Source of the DNA: Vibrio sp. HDW18
GTDB lineage: Bacteria > Pseudomonadota > Gammaproteobacteria > Enterobacterales > Vibrionaceae
Assembly (NCBI RefSeq): GCF_011306175.1
Contig: NZ_CP049913.1
Location: 2,232,001 to 2,296,000 of the forward strand
Direction: 5' to 3'
DNA: 64,000 bases
Shown here: positions 1 to 8,669 of the stretch, piece after piece
Position numbering within the stretch: position 1 is the first letter of the stretch
Layout: the number at the start of each line of letters is the position of its first letter
Notes under the pieces: generated by a model
Told to the model about the DNA's origin: nothing
Seen by the model: only the letters and a program-made list of their open reading frames with translations
Database searches by the model: none
Program-made: the position numbers and the translations under genes

Positions 1-907
1 GCATTGCCTCACGAGCTTCTTGTGCAAAGCGCTCGGCACGCTTCTCATCACTCAAAGCGGTAAATTTGGCTAATGATTGATTGAGTTTTTCTAACCAACT
101 GGCTGCGCCTTTTAATGTCGCGGCCGCTGAGGCATGTTCGCGGGCGACAGTCGGTAAATGATGCGCTTCATCAAATACGTAGATTGTCTCTTCCGGCGCA
201 GGCAGGATCACCCCACCACCTAAATCAGCATCCGCCATCACTAAACTGTGATTAGCAATAATCACATCCGCTTTATCTAACTCGGAACGTGCTTTTTGAA
301 ATGGACAGTGGCGATGGGCGCTAAAACTGCCATTACAGCTGTGTTTATCACTGACAATCATCGCCCATAAATGATCGGCAATCGGGGTTGGCCAAGCGTC
401 GCGATCACCATCCCATTTGCCTTGGTTGAGCGCGTGATAAAGCTCATTCAACAATGCGCTCTCTTGCGGTTTCGGTTTGCTTTCGAACAGTGCTATTTGT
501 GCATCATCGGTGGTGCAAGTGGCGGCTAAACGCTCGCTACAGCAATAACGTTGACGTCCCTTGGCCAGAATAAAGGAAAAACTTTGATCACTGATGCGCC
601 GGTAAAGCGGCAGATCTTTATTCAGCAGCTGCTCTTGCAGTGCTACCGTCGCGGTGGATACCACAACTTTACGTCGATTGACCAGCGCAACCGGGATCGC
701 CGCCATTAAATAAGAAAGGGATTTACCAATGCCGGTTCCGGCTTCGGCCACCAAGATTCGGTTCGATGGGTGATAGTTGCCACTCAGTGTCTTTGCGATT
801 TCAGCCACCAGAAAATTTTGCGCGCGTCGTGGAATAAAGTTATCCAGTTGATGTTGTAGATTGTGGTAACTGTTGCGGATCGAGTCTTGGATGTTTTTTG
901 TCAGCAT
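1..907 (-). CDS. dinG: ATP-dependent DNA helicase DinG, 3' part beyond window
   Basis: The minus-strand reading frame is open from an ATG at 907 to the window edge, giving about 302 N-terminal residues of a roughly 690-residue family. DinG is an XPD-like superfamily 2 helicase that unwinds forked DNA, D-loops and R-loops after damage. Visible features are a Walker A-like motif (AEAGTGIGKSLSYL), a set of cysteines near CCSERLAATC, SCNGSF and HCPF that fit the Fe-S cluster region, and a DEAH box (VFDEAHHLP). The gene is divergent from the porin gene at 1416, the same arrangement I recall beside ompT in V. cholerae. The family call is firm; the rest of the gene lies outside the window. Confidence 0.93.
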   Translation of the reverse strand, partial: MLTKNIQDSIRNSYHNLQHQLDNFIPRRAQNFLVAEIAKTLSGNYHPSNRILVAEAGTGIGKSLSYLMAAIPVALVNRRKVVVSTATVALQEQLLNKDLPLYRRISDQSFSFILAKGRQRYCCSERLAATCTTDDAQIALFESKPKPQESALLNELYHALNQGKWDGDRDAWPTPIADHLWAMIVSDKHSCNGSFSAHRHCPFQKARSELDKADVIIANHSLVMADADLGGGVILPAPEETIYVFDEAHHLPTVAREHASAAATLKGAASWLEKLNQSLAKFTALSDEKRAERFAQEAREAM

Positions 908-1415
908 AAGGGGGCCCAAAGTACGTTGCCGTGATGGTAGCACAGTTCAATCCGTGATACCTAGGTCACGAAATTCCATGGTTTTGGTTCAAAGTTTGAT
1001 CTGGATCACGAAATAAAACTGAACTTTTGAGGAGCTGGGTTTGCTTGCTTGCGTGAGAAATATATCCCTTGATCTAGGTGATTAAGTTTTTATTAAAAAC
1101 TATATTTTCATATTTTGTGGTTGTTGTTTGGATTTTTGTGCTGTCTAGCCTTGCAATTAGCATTTCGACTCTGCCTGGCTGCTAGTTCAGAAGTCGCTCG
1201 AAAAAATCACTGCAATAAGTGTAACGCTATGATATTTTTTGATTTTATGTTTTTTTTGTTGGTTTTTTTATGATGTTTGACATGCAGAATATTCTTTTGC
1301 AATCTTAGTCACGCACAGTGGTGGTTATGACTAAACAAAGAGTTAGCAAACCATCATCTACACAACAGGGAACCGGATAGGGAATTCCCAACTTAAGAAA
1401 AGGCAGTGGATTAAT
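908..1415. promoter_or_regulatory. Long divergent dinG / porin intergenic region
   Basis: About 500 bases without a convincing gene. The half nearer the porin is AT-rich with T runs (around 1230-1275), so it probably holds the porin promoter and a long untranslated leader. It contains a CRP-like palindrome at 995-1010 and a second related sequence near 1071-1086 (TTGATCTAGGTGATTA). A possible SD, AAAAGG, lies about 12 bases before the porin ATG. No small RNA gene could be proven by eye. Confidence 0.5.
995..1010 (+). promoter_or_regulatory. Candidate CRP binding site upstream of porin gene
   Basis: TTTGATCTGGATCACG resembles the CRP consensus TGTGA-N6-TCACA, with the core TGATCT-GATCAC kept and single mismatches at the ends. 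V. cholerae ompT is known to be activated by cAMP-CRP, so a site here is plausible. It lies some 400 bases from the start codon, which would require a distant promoter or a long leader. Confidence 0.4.
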
Positions 1416-2411
1416 ATGAAAAAAACATTATTAGCAGTGGCAGTAGCCACTTTATCAACGCAAGCATTTGCAGAAGCACCGAAAGCTATTTCTGCTGATC
1501 AATTTAAAGTGAGCGGCCAACTTGGACTTGGTGGCTATTATGACTCATATACTAATTCTGTATACGATGATTGGGCTACAGCAGCAACAGTGAAAGTGCA
1601 CTACAAGAATGGATACATTGTTGGTTATCTAGAAGCTGATCTAGAGATGAACTTTGATACTAATGAAAGTAAAGTAAGTCCATATGAAGGTCCAATTCAA
1701 AATGGCCCTGCTACTGACATTGATAAAGCTTGGATTGGTATTGACACAGGGTATGGCATTCTGTCTTGGGGCTGGGAAAATGATACAGCGCTTGACGTCG
1801 TTGACGGTGCTGGTGATTTTACCGCTGAGTTTGGTAATAGTGCAGGCGATGTATCTGATGCGTTCAATGTTTTCCAATTCCGTGGTAAGACGGCAAGTAT
1901 CGCTTATGGTATCTCTTATTTTGATACCAAAGATGACCGTGATGATGAAGAAGCTGATAGTGGTCTAAATGGTTTTATCGGTTATGAATCTGATCTATTT
2001 AATATCTATGCTGGTTACGAAACACGTGATGAGGCTAAATATGATGTTATGTCTCTATCAGGGAACGCAACATTCGGGCTTTTGCAAATCGGTCTTAATG
2101 CGTGGATTAATGATGGAGATAAGGGTGATCTGACTGGTAAAAATTTAGATGAAAAGAAATCAACAGGATTCTATACCAGTGCTGCTTATCAGTTAACGGA
2201 TGATTTCACTCTAGCGCTTGGTTATTCTGCTACAACGGATGAAAAGAAAGGCTCCGCCGATGTTGATGCTTCATACATCAACGTATCAGGATTCTACAAT
2301 CTTAATGGTGTAGACATCCAATTTGATGTAAAACAGGACATCAAAAATGGTGATGCAGGTATTAACCAAGAAGAGACTTGGGTATTTGCTGCAGCTTACT
2401 GGTACTTCTAG
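1416..2411 (+). CDS. ompT: Outer-membrane porin, OmpT-like
   Basis: A 331-residue protein with a clear signal peptide (MKKTLLAVAVATLSTQAFA, cleavage before EAPKA). The mature sequence alternates short amphipathic strands with acidic, glycine-rich turns and ends in an aromatic C-terminus (AAAYWYF), as expected for BamA-assembled beta-barrels. It would form a trimeric general-diffusion channel. The position next to dinG matches V. cholerae ompT, whose product is repressed by ToxR and activated by CRP. I assign the symbol from this synteny and the gram-negative porin pattern rather than from residue identity, so another Vibrio porin of the same family remains possible. A terminator follows at once. 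Confidence 0.65.
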   Translation: MKKTLLAVAVATLSTQAFAEAPKAISADQFKVSGQLGLGGYYDSYTNSVYDDWATAATVKVHYKNGYIVGYLEADLEMNFDTNESKVSPYEGPIQNGPATDIDKAWIGIDTGYGILSWGWENDTALDVVDGAGDFTAEFGNSAGDVSDAFNVFQFRGKTASIAYGISYFDTKDDRDDEEADSGLNGFIGYESDLFNIYAGYETRDEAKYDVMSLSGNATFGLLQIGLNAWINDGDKGDLTGKNLDEKKSTGFYTSAAYQLTDDFTLALGYSATTDEKKGSADVDASYINVSGFYNLNGVDIQFDVKQDIKNGDAGINQEETWVFAAAYWYF

Positions 2412-2434
2412 TTAGTTATCGATCTTATCTATGT

Positions 2435-2462
2435 AAAAAAGCCGATGTGATCGGCTTTTTTA
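2435..2462. terminator. Bidirectional rho-independent terminator
   Basis: An inverted repeat (GCCGATGTGATCGGC) is flanked by six A on the left and a T run on the right. It can end both the porin transcript and the convergent ychJ-type transcript, whose stop codons face each other here. Confidence 0.85.
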
Positions 2463-2465
2463 TTT

Positions 2466-2966
2466 TTACCCACAACACTTTTTAAATTTTTTGCCACTAC
2501 CACAGGCGCAAGGGTCGTTGCGCCGCTGTTTCGGTGTAGCGGCAAATTCGCCATCAATAAATTCGCCATCAATAAATTCGCCATCAATAAATTCACCATC
2601 AATATAGTACCAAGTGCCATTTTCACGCACAAAACGCGAGCGCTCAGCAAGGCACTGCTCTTTGCCTTGTTGCTCAAAATAGGCGCGAAAGTGTACAAAT
2701 CCTTCCTCGCTGGTCGCACCGGGTTCGGCCGCCAGCACTTCGAGGCGTCGCCAGTGGCTGTGTACCGATTCGCTGATCGCTTGGCGTTCATCTTCCGCAT
2801 GGCAAGAGGGGTGGTAAGTTTTGATCACAAACTCAACATCTTGCAGCATGTGGGCACTAAAGCGTGCCCGCATCAGTTGCTCTGGGGTTTTGGCTTGCAA
2901 CGGATCATGATGGATCGGTTGGCAGCACAAGGCATAGGATAGGGTATTTCCGCAATAACAGGACAT
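2466..2966 (-). CDS. ychJ: YchJ/UPF0225 family SEC-C motif protein with repeat insertion
   Basis: A 166-residue protein with an N-terminal cysteine motif (CYCGNTLSYALCC), a central NTF2-like region (WRRLEVL, VHFRAYF, RFVRENGTWYYIDGE), and a C-terminal SEC-C zinc motif (RNDPCACGSGKKFKKCCG) like that of SecA. These proteins are small putative metal-binding factors of unknown cellular role. Residues from about 122 contain four consecutive IDGEF units encoded by a 15-base tandem repeat (2543-2603). Most family members have a single copy, so the repeat lengthens the linker before the SEC-C tail without breaking the frame. Convergent with the porin gene. Confidence 0.85.
   Translation of the reverse strand: MSCYCGNTLSYALCCQPIHHDPLQAKTPEQLMRARFSAHMLQDVEFVIKTYHPSCHAEDERQAISESVHSHWRRLEVLAAEPGATSEEGFVHFRAYFEQQGKEQCLAERSRFVRENGTWYYIDGEFIDGEFIDGEFIDGEFAATPKQRRNDPCACGSGKKFKKCCG
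2543..2603 (-). repeat. 15-bp in-frame tandem repeat in ychJ
   Basis: Three full copies of GCCATCAATAAATTC at 2550-2564, 2565-2579 and 2580-2594, with a partial copy on each side, encode repeated IDGEF on the minus strand. The copies are identical, which indicates recent slippage. The 15-base unit keeps the reading frame whatever the copy number. Confidence 0.95.
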
Positions 2967-3021
2967 AACAATATTTAGATTTAGCCGATGATCGAGTTGC
3001 CAAGTCTAGCGAGCGATTGGG

Positions 3022-4242
3022 TTAATTACCAGCCTGTGCACCGAGAAGATCTTCGCTCCATTTGATCGCTTCGATATAACATTCGTTGAGCGCATCACTG
3101 GGTAGATTGAGGGCTTTAGTCAGTGCTAGCACTTGTTCCCAGTCGGCCATTTCATACGCTTTGTTTAAATTCAGGATCTGTCCAAGCGTACCGCCACCTT
3201 GGGTTAATGCCACTTTAATCTCTTCTTCGATGGGTATTTCATGCACAATCGACTCTAGAGGCTGGTCGAGTAAGCTATCCAGTAATGAGAACATTCCGGT
3301 GAGAAAGCCAGCCTCAGTATTGATGGCTGGCGTGACTTGTTCACACAATCGTTCACAAAAACGCGCGCGTAAAATCGCCAAATCATATAAGTACTCTGGC
3401 TTTGAGTCTTGGGTCGAAGCGACGGCCATTAACGCGATAAATTTACGTAATTTTTGTAGCCCTAGATAGACTAAGGCTTGGCGAAATGATTGAATTTTGG
3501 TGCTCACCGTGGTTGATGAGTTAACAAAACTGAGTAATTTATACGACAGCGAGACATCTTGAGCGACGATCGCTTCGATTTTTCCAAAATCAACATCGGG
3601 CTTGGAAACTTCTCTGAGTAAGTTAACCACCGCGAGGAAAGAGGGTTGCAGGGCTTTGCGCTGAATAATTTCTGGTTTACTAAAAAAGTAGCCTTGAAAG
3701 TAGTGAAATCCCGCGGCTTTGGCTTGTTCAAACTCTTGATAATTTTCTACTTTTTCAGCCAAGAACTGGATCTTGGTCGCACGCAGTTTATTGATGAACA
3801 GGTGCGCTTTTGGGATCGGCACTAAACGGATATCAAACTTGATGATCGAAATATAAGGCAGAAAAGCTTTCCATTCATTGCTGGGAATAAAGTCATCAAG
3901 AGCGATTTTGTAACCATATTGAGCCATCTTTTTGACTGCGTTAAGCAATTCATCGCTTGGAGGGCAGTCTTCGAGGATCTCAACCACTAGACTTTTGACC
4001 GGAAATAGGGTCGGGATCATATTGATCAGGCTTTGGTAGGGAAAGTTAACAAAGCCAAGGTGATCGCCCAGCGTCTTGTAATGCGCGCTCAAAAAGTGAT
4101 CGGACAGTAATCGGCTAGTCGCTTCTTCAGGATCGATATCTGGAAAGGTATTTTTGGGGCCATCCCGAAACAGCAATTCATAGCCGATAGTGCACTTATC
4201 GCGATCTAAAATCGGTTGTCTGGCTACGTATGAATATTTCAC
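3022..4242 (-). CDS. EAL/HDOD domain signalling protein (YuxH type)
   Basis: A 406-residue cytoplasmic protein starting at a GTG codon (4240-4242) with AAGG about 12 bases upstream. Residues 1 to about 200 form an EAL c-di-GMP phosphodiesterase-like domain. The signature EAL is replaced by ELL (GYELLFRDG) and the usual DDFG by DDFI, while VVEILE, IKFD, LAEKVEN and FQGYFFSKP are kept. Residues from about 205 to 385 form an HDOD domain. This architecture often acts as a c-di-GMP effector or weak enzyme, so activity is uncertain. It is monocistronic, with ERIC copy 1 directly upstream of the start. Confidence 0.85.
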   Translation of the reverse strand: MKYSYVARQPILDRDKCTIGYELLFRDGPKNTFPDIDPEEATSRLLSDHFLSAHYKTLGDHLGFVNFPYQSLINMIPTLFPVKSLVVEILEDCPPSDELLNAVKKMAQYGYKIALDDFIPSNEWKAFLPYISIIKFDIRLVPIPKAHLFINKLRATKIQFLAEKVENYQEFEQAKAAGFHYFQGYFFSKPEIIQRKALQPSFLAVVNLLREVSKPDVDFGKIEAIVAQDVSLSYKLLSFVNSSTTVSTKIQSFRQALVYLGLQKLRKFIALMAVASTQDSKPEYLYDLAILRARFCERLCEQVTPAINTEAGFLTGMFSLLDSLLDQPLESIVHEIPIEEEIKVALTQGGGTLGQILNLNKAYEMADWEQVLALTKALNLPSDALNECYIEAIKWSEDLLGAQAGN

Positions 4243-4267
4243 AGGTTCATCTATCCTTCAGTCTTGT

Positions 4268-4395
4268 TATCCCCTTCCTACTTGAAGCTGCAGCGGTGTT
4301 GGCTACGTTCGTTCACCCCAATCACATAGTTTGTCTATGCTCATGGGGACTCACTTACTTGCCGCCTACCTGCAACTCCAAGTTGTTTGGGTATA
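4268..4395 (+). repeat. ERIC element, copy 1
   Basis: A 128-base imperfect palindrome with TATA-type ends (TATCCCC at left, GGGTATA at right). It contains the conserved ERIC cores TTCACCCCAATCACAT and ATGCTCATGGGGACTCAC. It lies between the EAL/HDOD gene and lpxH and is about 90 percent identical by eye to the copies at 13331 and 20920. When transcribed it would fold into a long hairpin. ERIC elements are non-coding, non-autonomous intergenic repeats of enterobacteria and Vibrio. Confidence 0.93.
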
Positions 4396-4462
4396 CATTT
4401 ATTATTCATTATTGATTATACGAAGACTTTTATCCCGTAAACGTCCCTTTATTAGCATACAA

Positions 4463-5203
4463 TCAACCATTATGTCTAAGCGGTTGAGACAATAATTGGT
4501 ATTCAGCTGATTTAGAATAAGTTAATACTGAACTTTGCTCATACCAATCACCTAATACAATGCGTGTTTTTGGCTTATTTTGATCGGCCGCAATCTGGTG
4601 AATCGCCGGGCGATGAGTGTGGCCGTGGATCATTAAGTCAACCTGATGATGTTGCATGACCTTTAGCACTTCACTGGGTGTAACATCCATGATCTGCATC
4701 GATTTGTGCTGTTTGTGATCTCGAATATCAGACTGAATCTTGCTCACTATGCGCTGGCGTAGCGCAAAGGGCAATAATGCAAACAAGCGCTGCAGCCAAG
4801 GTTGGTGAACTTTGTTACGAAATGCGAGATAGCGAGTATCTTGGGTGCACAGGGTATCACCGTGCAGCAATAGGGCTTTTTGTCCATACAAATCAACCAC
4901 CGCTTCGTCCGCCAGTAATTGTACACCGGTCTGTTTGGCAAACTGTTGCCCGAGCAGAAAATCACGGTTGCCTTTGATCAAATAACAGGGGACACCTTGT
5001 TGCGTCAGTTGGCGAAATTCGGCTTTGATCTGCTGAGCAAAGGCGCTTGGGTCATCATCTCCCACCCAAAAATCGAACAGATCACCAAGTACATACAGTG
5101 CATCGGCTTGAGTCGCCTGTTCACGTATAAACTGGATAAAGGCGGCAGTAATCTCAGGTTGGTGAGCCGAGAGATGGAGATCAGAAATAAATAGTGTGTG
5201 CAT
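4463..5203 (-). CDS. lpxH: UDP-2,3-diacylglucosamine hydrolase LpxH
   Basis: Calcineurin-like metallophosphoesterase that cleaves UDP-2,3-diacylglucosamine to lipid X and UMP in lipid A synthesis at the inner membrane face. Metal-ligand motifs are visible in order: FISDLHLS, LGDLFDFWVGDD, KGNRDFLLG, LLHGDTLC and IHGHTHRPAIH. I chose the ATG at 5203 (MHTLFISD), giving 246 residues, because the E. coli protein begins at the same point; an in-frame ATG at 5242 would add 13 unsupported residues. It lies 40 bases downstream of ppiB, with a hairpin between them, so it may be partly co-transcribed. Confidence 0.93.
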   Translation of the reverse strand: MHTLFISDLHLSAHQPEITAAFIQFIREQATQADALYVLGDLFDFWVGDDDPSAFAQQIKAEFRQLTQQGVPCYLIKGNRDFLLGQQFAKQTGVQLLADEAVVDLYGQKALLLHGDTLCTQDTRYLAFRNKVHQPWLQRLFALLPFALRQRIVSKIQSDIRDHKQHKSMQIMDVTPSEVLKVMQHHQVDLMIHGHTHRPAIHQIAADQNKPKTRIVLGDWYEQSSVLTYSKSAEYQLLSQPLRHNG

Positions 5204-5213
5204 TTTTATAACA

Positions 5214-5236
5214 AAAGGAGCGCCTAAGCGCTCCTC
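5214..5236 (-). terminator. Hairpin between ppiB and lpxH
   Basis: On the minus strand AGGAGCGCTTAGGCGCTCCT is followed by TTTT, a short terminator-like structure directly after the ppiB stop codon and 10 bases before the lpxH ATG. No space is left for a separate lpxH promoter, so it is likely a partial terminator or attenuator. Confidence 0.6.
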
Positions 5237-5242
5237 ATCCAA

Positions 5243-5737
5243 TTAAGCTTCAATCGTAGTGCTGGTGATCAGCACTTCTTCTAGTGGTACATCTTGATGC
5301 ATGCCATAAGAACCAGTGCTCACCGCCTTGATTTTATTGACGATGTCCATCCCTTCAACCACTTCGCCAAATACGCAGTAGCCCCATCCATCGCGGCTTT
5401 CGGCACGGAAATCTAGGAAGATATTATTGTTGACGTTAATAAAGAATTGCGAGCTGGCTGAATGTGGATCCATGGTACGAGCCATCGCTAGAGTACCCAC
5501 TTTATTGCTCAGGCCATTGTTGGCTTCATTACGAATCGCGTCGCGCGTCTCTTTTTCACGCAGGCCAGAAGTCATGCCGCCGCCTTGGATCATAAAACCA
5601 TCAATCACGCGGTGGAACAAAGTGTTGTCGTAGAAACCTTCACGGCAATATTGCTCAAAGTTTGCGCTAGTGATTGGCGCTTGTTCAAAGTTGAGCTGAA
5701 TTTTGATGTCACCAAAATTGGTATGCAGGGTGATCAT
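5243..5737 (-). CDS. ppiB: Peptidyl-prolyl cis-trans isomerase B (cyclophilin)
   Basis: A 164-residue cytoplasmic cyclophilin that speeds proline isomerisation during folding. The family core is intact: [32 protein letters not shown] and [14 protein letters not shown]. The ATG at 5737 is preceded by GAAGG at good spacing and matches the start of E. coli PpiB; the frame remains open upstream for 38 codons, but that extension has no family similarity. Divergent from cysS, as in other gamma-proteobacteria. Confidence 0.95.
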   Translation of the reverse strand: MITLHTNFGDIKIQLNFEQAPITSANFEQYCREGFYDNTLFHRVIDGFMIQGGGMTSGLREKETRDAIRNEANNGLSNKVGTLAMARTMDPHSASSQFFINVNNNIFLDFRAESRDGWGYCVFGEVVEGMDIVNKIKAVSTGSYGMHQDVPLEEVLITSTTIEA

Positions 5738-5882
5738 GAGTTTTACCTTCGCATTTATCGATTGAGAGCCAGAGTTTAGCTTAACTTTTTGTGCATTCAA
5801 AACATCAAATGGATGACCTAGCAATCTTTGAGTTGTTATACTGTCCGCCATTTATAATTTTGCTGGTAATCAGATAGCGATC

Positions 5883-7262
5883 ATGTTGAAGATTTATAAC
5901 TCACTTACACGACAGAAAGAGGAATTTAAACCCATCACCGCTGGTAAAGTGGGCATGTATGTGTGTGGTGTCACTATTTATGATCTCTGTCATATTGGAC
6001 ACGGACGGACTTTCGTCTCTTTCGATGTGGTCGCCCGTTATTTACGCTACTTGGGTTATGATTTGACCTTTGTGCGTAACATTACCGATATTGATGACAA
6101 AATCATCAAACGTGCGACAGAAAACCAAGAAAGCTGTGAGTCATTAACCGAACGTTTGATTCAAGAAATGTACGCCGATTTTGATGCATTAAACATTAAG
6201 CGTCCGGATGTAGAACCTCGCGCTACGGCCTACATTGAAGAGATTATTGCGCTGGTTGAGCGTTTGATTGAACGTGGTTTCGCCTATGTGGCGGCTAACG
6301 GCGATGTGATGTTTGAAGTGGGCCAATACCGTGAGTACGGTAAGTTATCTAAACAAGATTTGGATCAATTGCAGGCTGGCGCTCGGGTGGATATTGAAGC
6401 AGCCAAACGTAGCCCATTGGATTTTGTGTTATGGAAAATGTCTAAACCGGGTGAGCCAACGTGGCAATCACCTTGGGGAGCCGGCCGCCCAGGTTGGCAT
6501 ATTGAATGTTCGGCAATGAACTCATCAATTTTAGGTCATCATTTCGATATTCACGGTGGCGGTTCCGATCTGCAATTTCCTCATCATGAAAATGAAATTG
6601 CGCAATCTTGCTGCGCCCATGATACCCAGTACGTTAATACTTGGATGCACAGTGGCATGGTGATGGTCGATAAAGAGAAGATGTCTAAATCATTAGGCAA
6701 CTTTTTTACTATCCGCGATGTACTTGGTCACTACGATGCAGAAACCATTCGTTATTTCTTGATGTCCGGTCACTACCGTAGTCAGTTAAATTACAGTGAA
6801 GAGAACCTCAATCAAGCGCGCGCTTCGTTAGAGCGACTGTATAACGCGCTACGTGGTTTGGATTGCTCGGTGCCTGCCGCTGGTGGTGAGGAGTATGTTT
6901 CTCGTTTTACTGCCGCGATGAACGATGATTTCAATACCCCGGAAGCGTATTCGGTGTTGTTTGATATGGCGCGTGAAATTAATCGCCTGAAAAGTGAAGA
7001 TGTGACCAACGCCAGCGCATTGGCAAGCCTGATGCGTGAGCTAGCGGATGTGATTGGTATTTTGTACCAAGAGCCAGAAGCGTTTTTCCAAGGTGGCGCT
7101 GAAGATGAACAAGCAGAACAAATTGAAGCGTTAATCAAACTGCGTAACGATTCGCGTGCCAGTAAAGATTGGGCGAATGCCGATCTGGCGCGTGATCAGC
7201 TTAATGCGTTGGGCATCGTGCTGGAAGATGGTCCTAACGGTACGACTTGGCGTCGTAAATAA
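5883..7262 (+). CDS. cysS: Cysteinyl-tRNA synthetase
   Basis: A class I aminoacyl-tRNA synthetase of 459 residues, close to the 461 of E. coli. It charges tRNA-Cys in the cytoplasm. Visible are the HIGH box (CHIGHGRTF), zinc-ligand region (CGVTIYD and HIECSAMN with HHENEIAQS), and KMSKS loop ([13 protein letters not shown]). The C-terminal anticodon-binding region ends in [26 protein letters not shown] sequence. Divergent from ppiB; a strong terminator follows. Confidence 0.97.
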   Translation: MLKIYNSLTRQKEEFKPITAGKVGMYVCGVTIYDLCHIGHGRTFVSFDVVARYLRYLGYDLTFVRNITDIDDKIIKRATENQESCESLTERLIQEMYADFDALNIKRPDVEPRATAYIEEIIALVERLIERGFAYVAANGDVMFEVGQYREYGKLSKQDLDQLQAGARVDIEAAKRSPLDFVLWKMSKPGEPTWQSPWGAGRPGWHIECSAMNSSILGHHFDIHGGGSDLQFPHHENEIAQSCCAHDTQYVNTWMHSGMVMVDKEKMSKSLGNFFTIRDVLGHYDAETIRYFLMSGHYRSQLNYSEENLNQARASLERLYNALRGLDCSVPAAGGEEYVSRFTAAMNDDFNTPEAYSVLFDMAREINRLKSEDVTNASALASLMRELADVIGILYQEPEAFFQGGAEDEQAEQIEALIKLRNDSRASKDWANADLARDQLNALGIVLEDGPNGTTWRRK

Positions 7263-7276
7263 CCCCCATCCAATCA

Positions 7277-7304
7277 AAGAGTGGGCTTAGGCCCACTCTT
7301 TTTC
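7277..7304 (+). terminator. Rho-independent terminator after cysS
   Basis: AAGAGTGGGC-TTAG-GCCCACTCTT followed by a T run, 15 bases after the cysS stop. Confidence 0.9.
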
Positions 7305-7382
7305 TAACGGTTTTATATTTGCTAACGGTTCTGTATTTTTGCGTGTTATGCGCCGGTTTCAAATCAACAAGGCAAGCGAGTT

Positions 7383-7904
7383 ATGTCGATCATCTTAGGA
7401 ATAGACCCGGGATCACGAGTAACGGGGTATGGGGTGATCCGTCAGCAAGGGCGGCAACTTATCTACCTTGGTAGTGGTTGTATTCGTACTTCAGAGCAAG
7501 CGTTGCCACTGCGTTTGAAGCAAATTTATGCCGGGGTGAGTGAAATCATTACCCAATTTCAGCCGGATGATTTTGCGATTGAACAAGTCTTTATGGCTAA
7601 AAATGCTGATTCAGCGCTGAAACTGGGCCAAGCCCGCGGCAGTGCGATTGTCGCGGCAGTGAATGCCGAGCTTCCAGTTTATGAATATGCCGCCAGATTG
7701 ATTAAACAAGCTGTGGTCGGAACGGGAGCGGCAGATAAAAGCCAAGTGCAACATATGGTACAACAAATGTTAAAACTGCCCGGTAAACCACAAGCCGATG
7801 CAGCGGATGCATTAGGGGTGGCGATTTGTCATGCGAATACCAATAACACATTATTGGCATTGGCAGGGCAGGCGACCAGTGCGCGTCGTGGTCGCTATCG
7901 TTGA
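7383..7904 (+). CDS. ruvC: Holliday junction resolvase RuvC
   Basis: A 173-residue endonuclease that nicks Holliday junctions symmetrically after RuvAB branch migration. The acidic catalytic residues are present: the first Asp in [14 protein letters not shown], Glu in [11 protein letters not shown], and the pair near the C-terminus in [14 protein letters not shown]. Residue DKSQV in the DNA-binding helix is also kept. First gene of a ruvC-ruvA-ruvB set on one strand. Confidence 0.97.
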   Translation: MSIILGIDPGSRVTGYGVIRQQGRQLIYLGSGCIRTSEQALPLRLKQIYAGVSEIITQFQPDDFAIEQVFMAKNADSALKLGQARGSAIVAAVNAELPVYEYAARLIKQAVVGTGAADKSQVQHMVQQMLKLPGKPQADAADALGVAICHANTNNTLLALAGQATSARRGRYR

Positions 7905-8001
7905 TGGGATTAAACTTAGGCTGGTTTTTACTGGCTATCCATCCAGTTATTGATTATCATCTTGCCCATCTTACTTTTCCCTCATCCATAAGGAATTTCC
8001 T

Positions 8002-8616
8002 GTGATTGGACGTCTTCGCGGCACGCTGATTGAAAAATTGCCACCTCAAATTTTGCTTGAAGTGGGCGGAATTGGCTATGAAGTACAGATGCCAATGAGC
8101 TGTATTTATGAACTGCCCAACCTTGGTGAAGAGGCGATCATTTATACCCATTTTGTGGTGCGTGAAGATGCGCAATTGCTGTATGGCTTTAATACCGTTA
8201 ATGAGCGAGCTCTATTTCGTGAGGTAATTAAAGCTAATGGTGTTGGTCCGAAGATGGGGCTGGCTATTTTATCGGGAATGACCGCTACTCAGTTTGTCCG
8301 TTGTGTCGAAAAAGAAGATATTTCTACCCTGATCAAACTGCCTGGTGTTGGTAAGAAAACCGCGGAAAGACTGGTGGTCGAAATGAAAGATCGCTTAAAA
8401 GGTTGGGGGGCTGGTGATCTGTTTACCCCTGCCACTGATGCCGCGCCGATGGATTCGATACCTACTATCGCGCAGAATGCCCAAGAAGAAGCGATAAGTG
8501 CATTGTTGGCGTTAGGCTATAAGCCTCCTCAAGCTTCCAAAGCGGTGACTCAAGTCGCCAAACCGGGCATGAGCAGTGAAGCGTTGATCCGTGAAGCTCT
8601 GCGATCTATGGTGTAG
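8002..8616 (+). CDS. ruvA: Holliday junction branch migration protein RuvA
   Basis: A 204-residue protein starting at GTG (8002), with AAGGAA about 8 bases upstream. The N-terminal OB fold ([12 protein letters not shown]) is followed by helix-hairpin-helix motifs ([16 protein letters not shown] and [19 protein letters not shown]) and a C-terminal UBA-like domain ([19 protein letters not shown]) that contacts RuvB. It binds four-way junctions as a tetramer. It lies 97 bases after ruvC and 53 bases before ruvB. Confidence 0.97.
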   Translation: MIGRLRGTLIEKLPPQILLEVGGIGYEVQMPMSCIYELPNLGEEAIIYTHFVVREDAQLLYGFNTVNERALFREVIKANGVGPKMGLAILSGMTATQFVRCVEKEDISTLIKLPGVGKKTAERLVVEMKDRLKGWGAGDLFTPATDAAPMDSIPTIAQNAQEEAISALLALGYKPPQASKAVTQVAKPGMSSEALIREALRSMV

Positions 8617-8669
8617 CCACAGAGATTGATGCATCATTTGCCACTCAGCGTTAAGTCAATAGAGAAGAT

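Noticed and set aside
950..970. Palindrome CGTGATACCTAGGTCACG as a CRP site
   Set aside because: The half-sites GTGA and TCAC are eight bases apart rather than six; the site at 995-1010 fits better.
4268..4395. ERIC copies as CRISPR repeats or VCR integron sites
   Set aside because: They are isolated 128-base palindromes many kilobases apart, with ERIC core sequences and no spacers or adjoining gene cassettes.
4230..4415. Open frame of 61 codons covering ERIC copy 1
   Set aside because: It lies over the end of the EAL/HDOD gene and a non-coding repeat and has no family resemblance.
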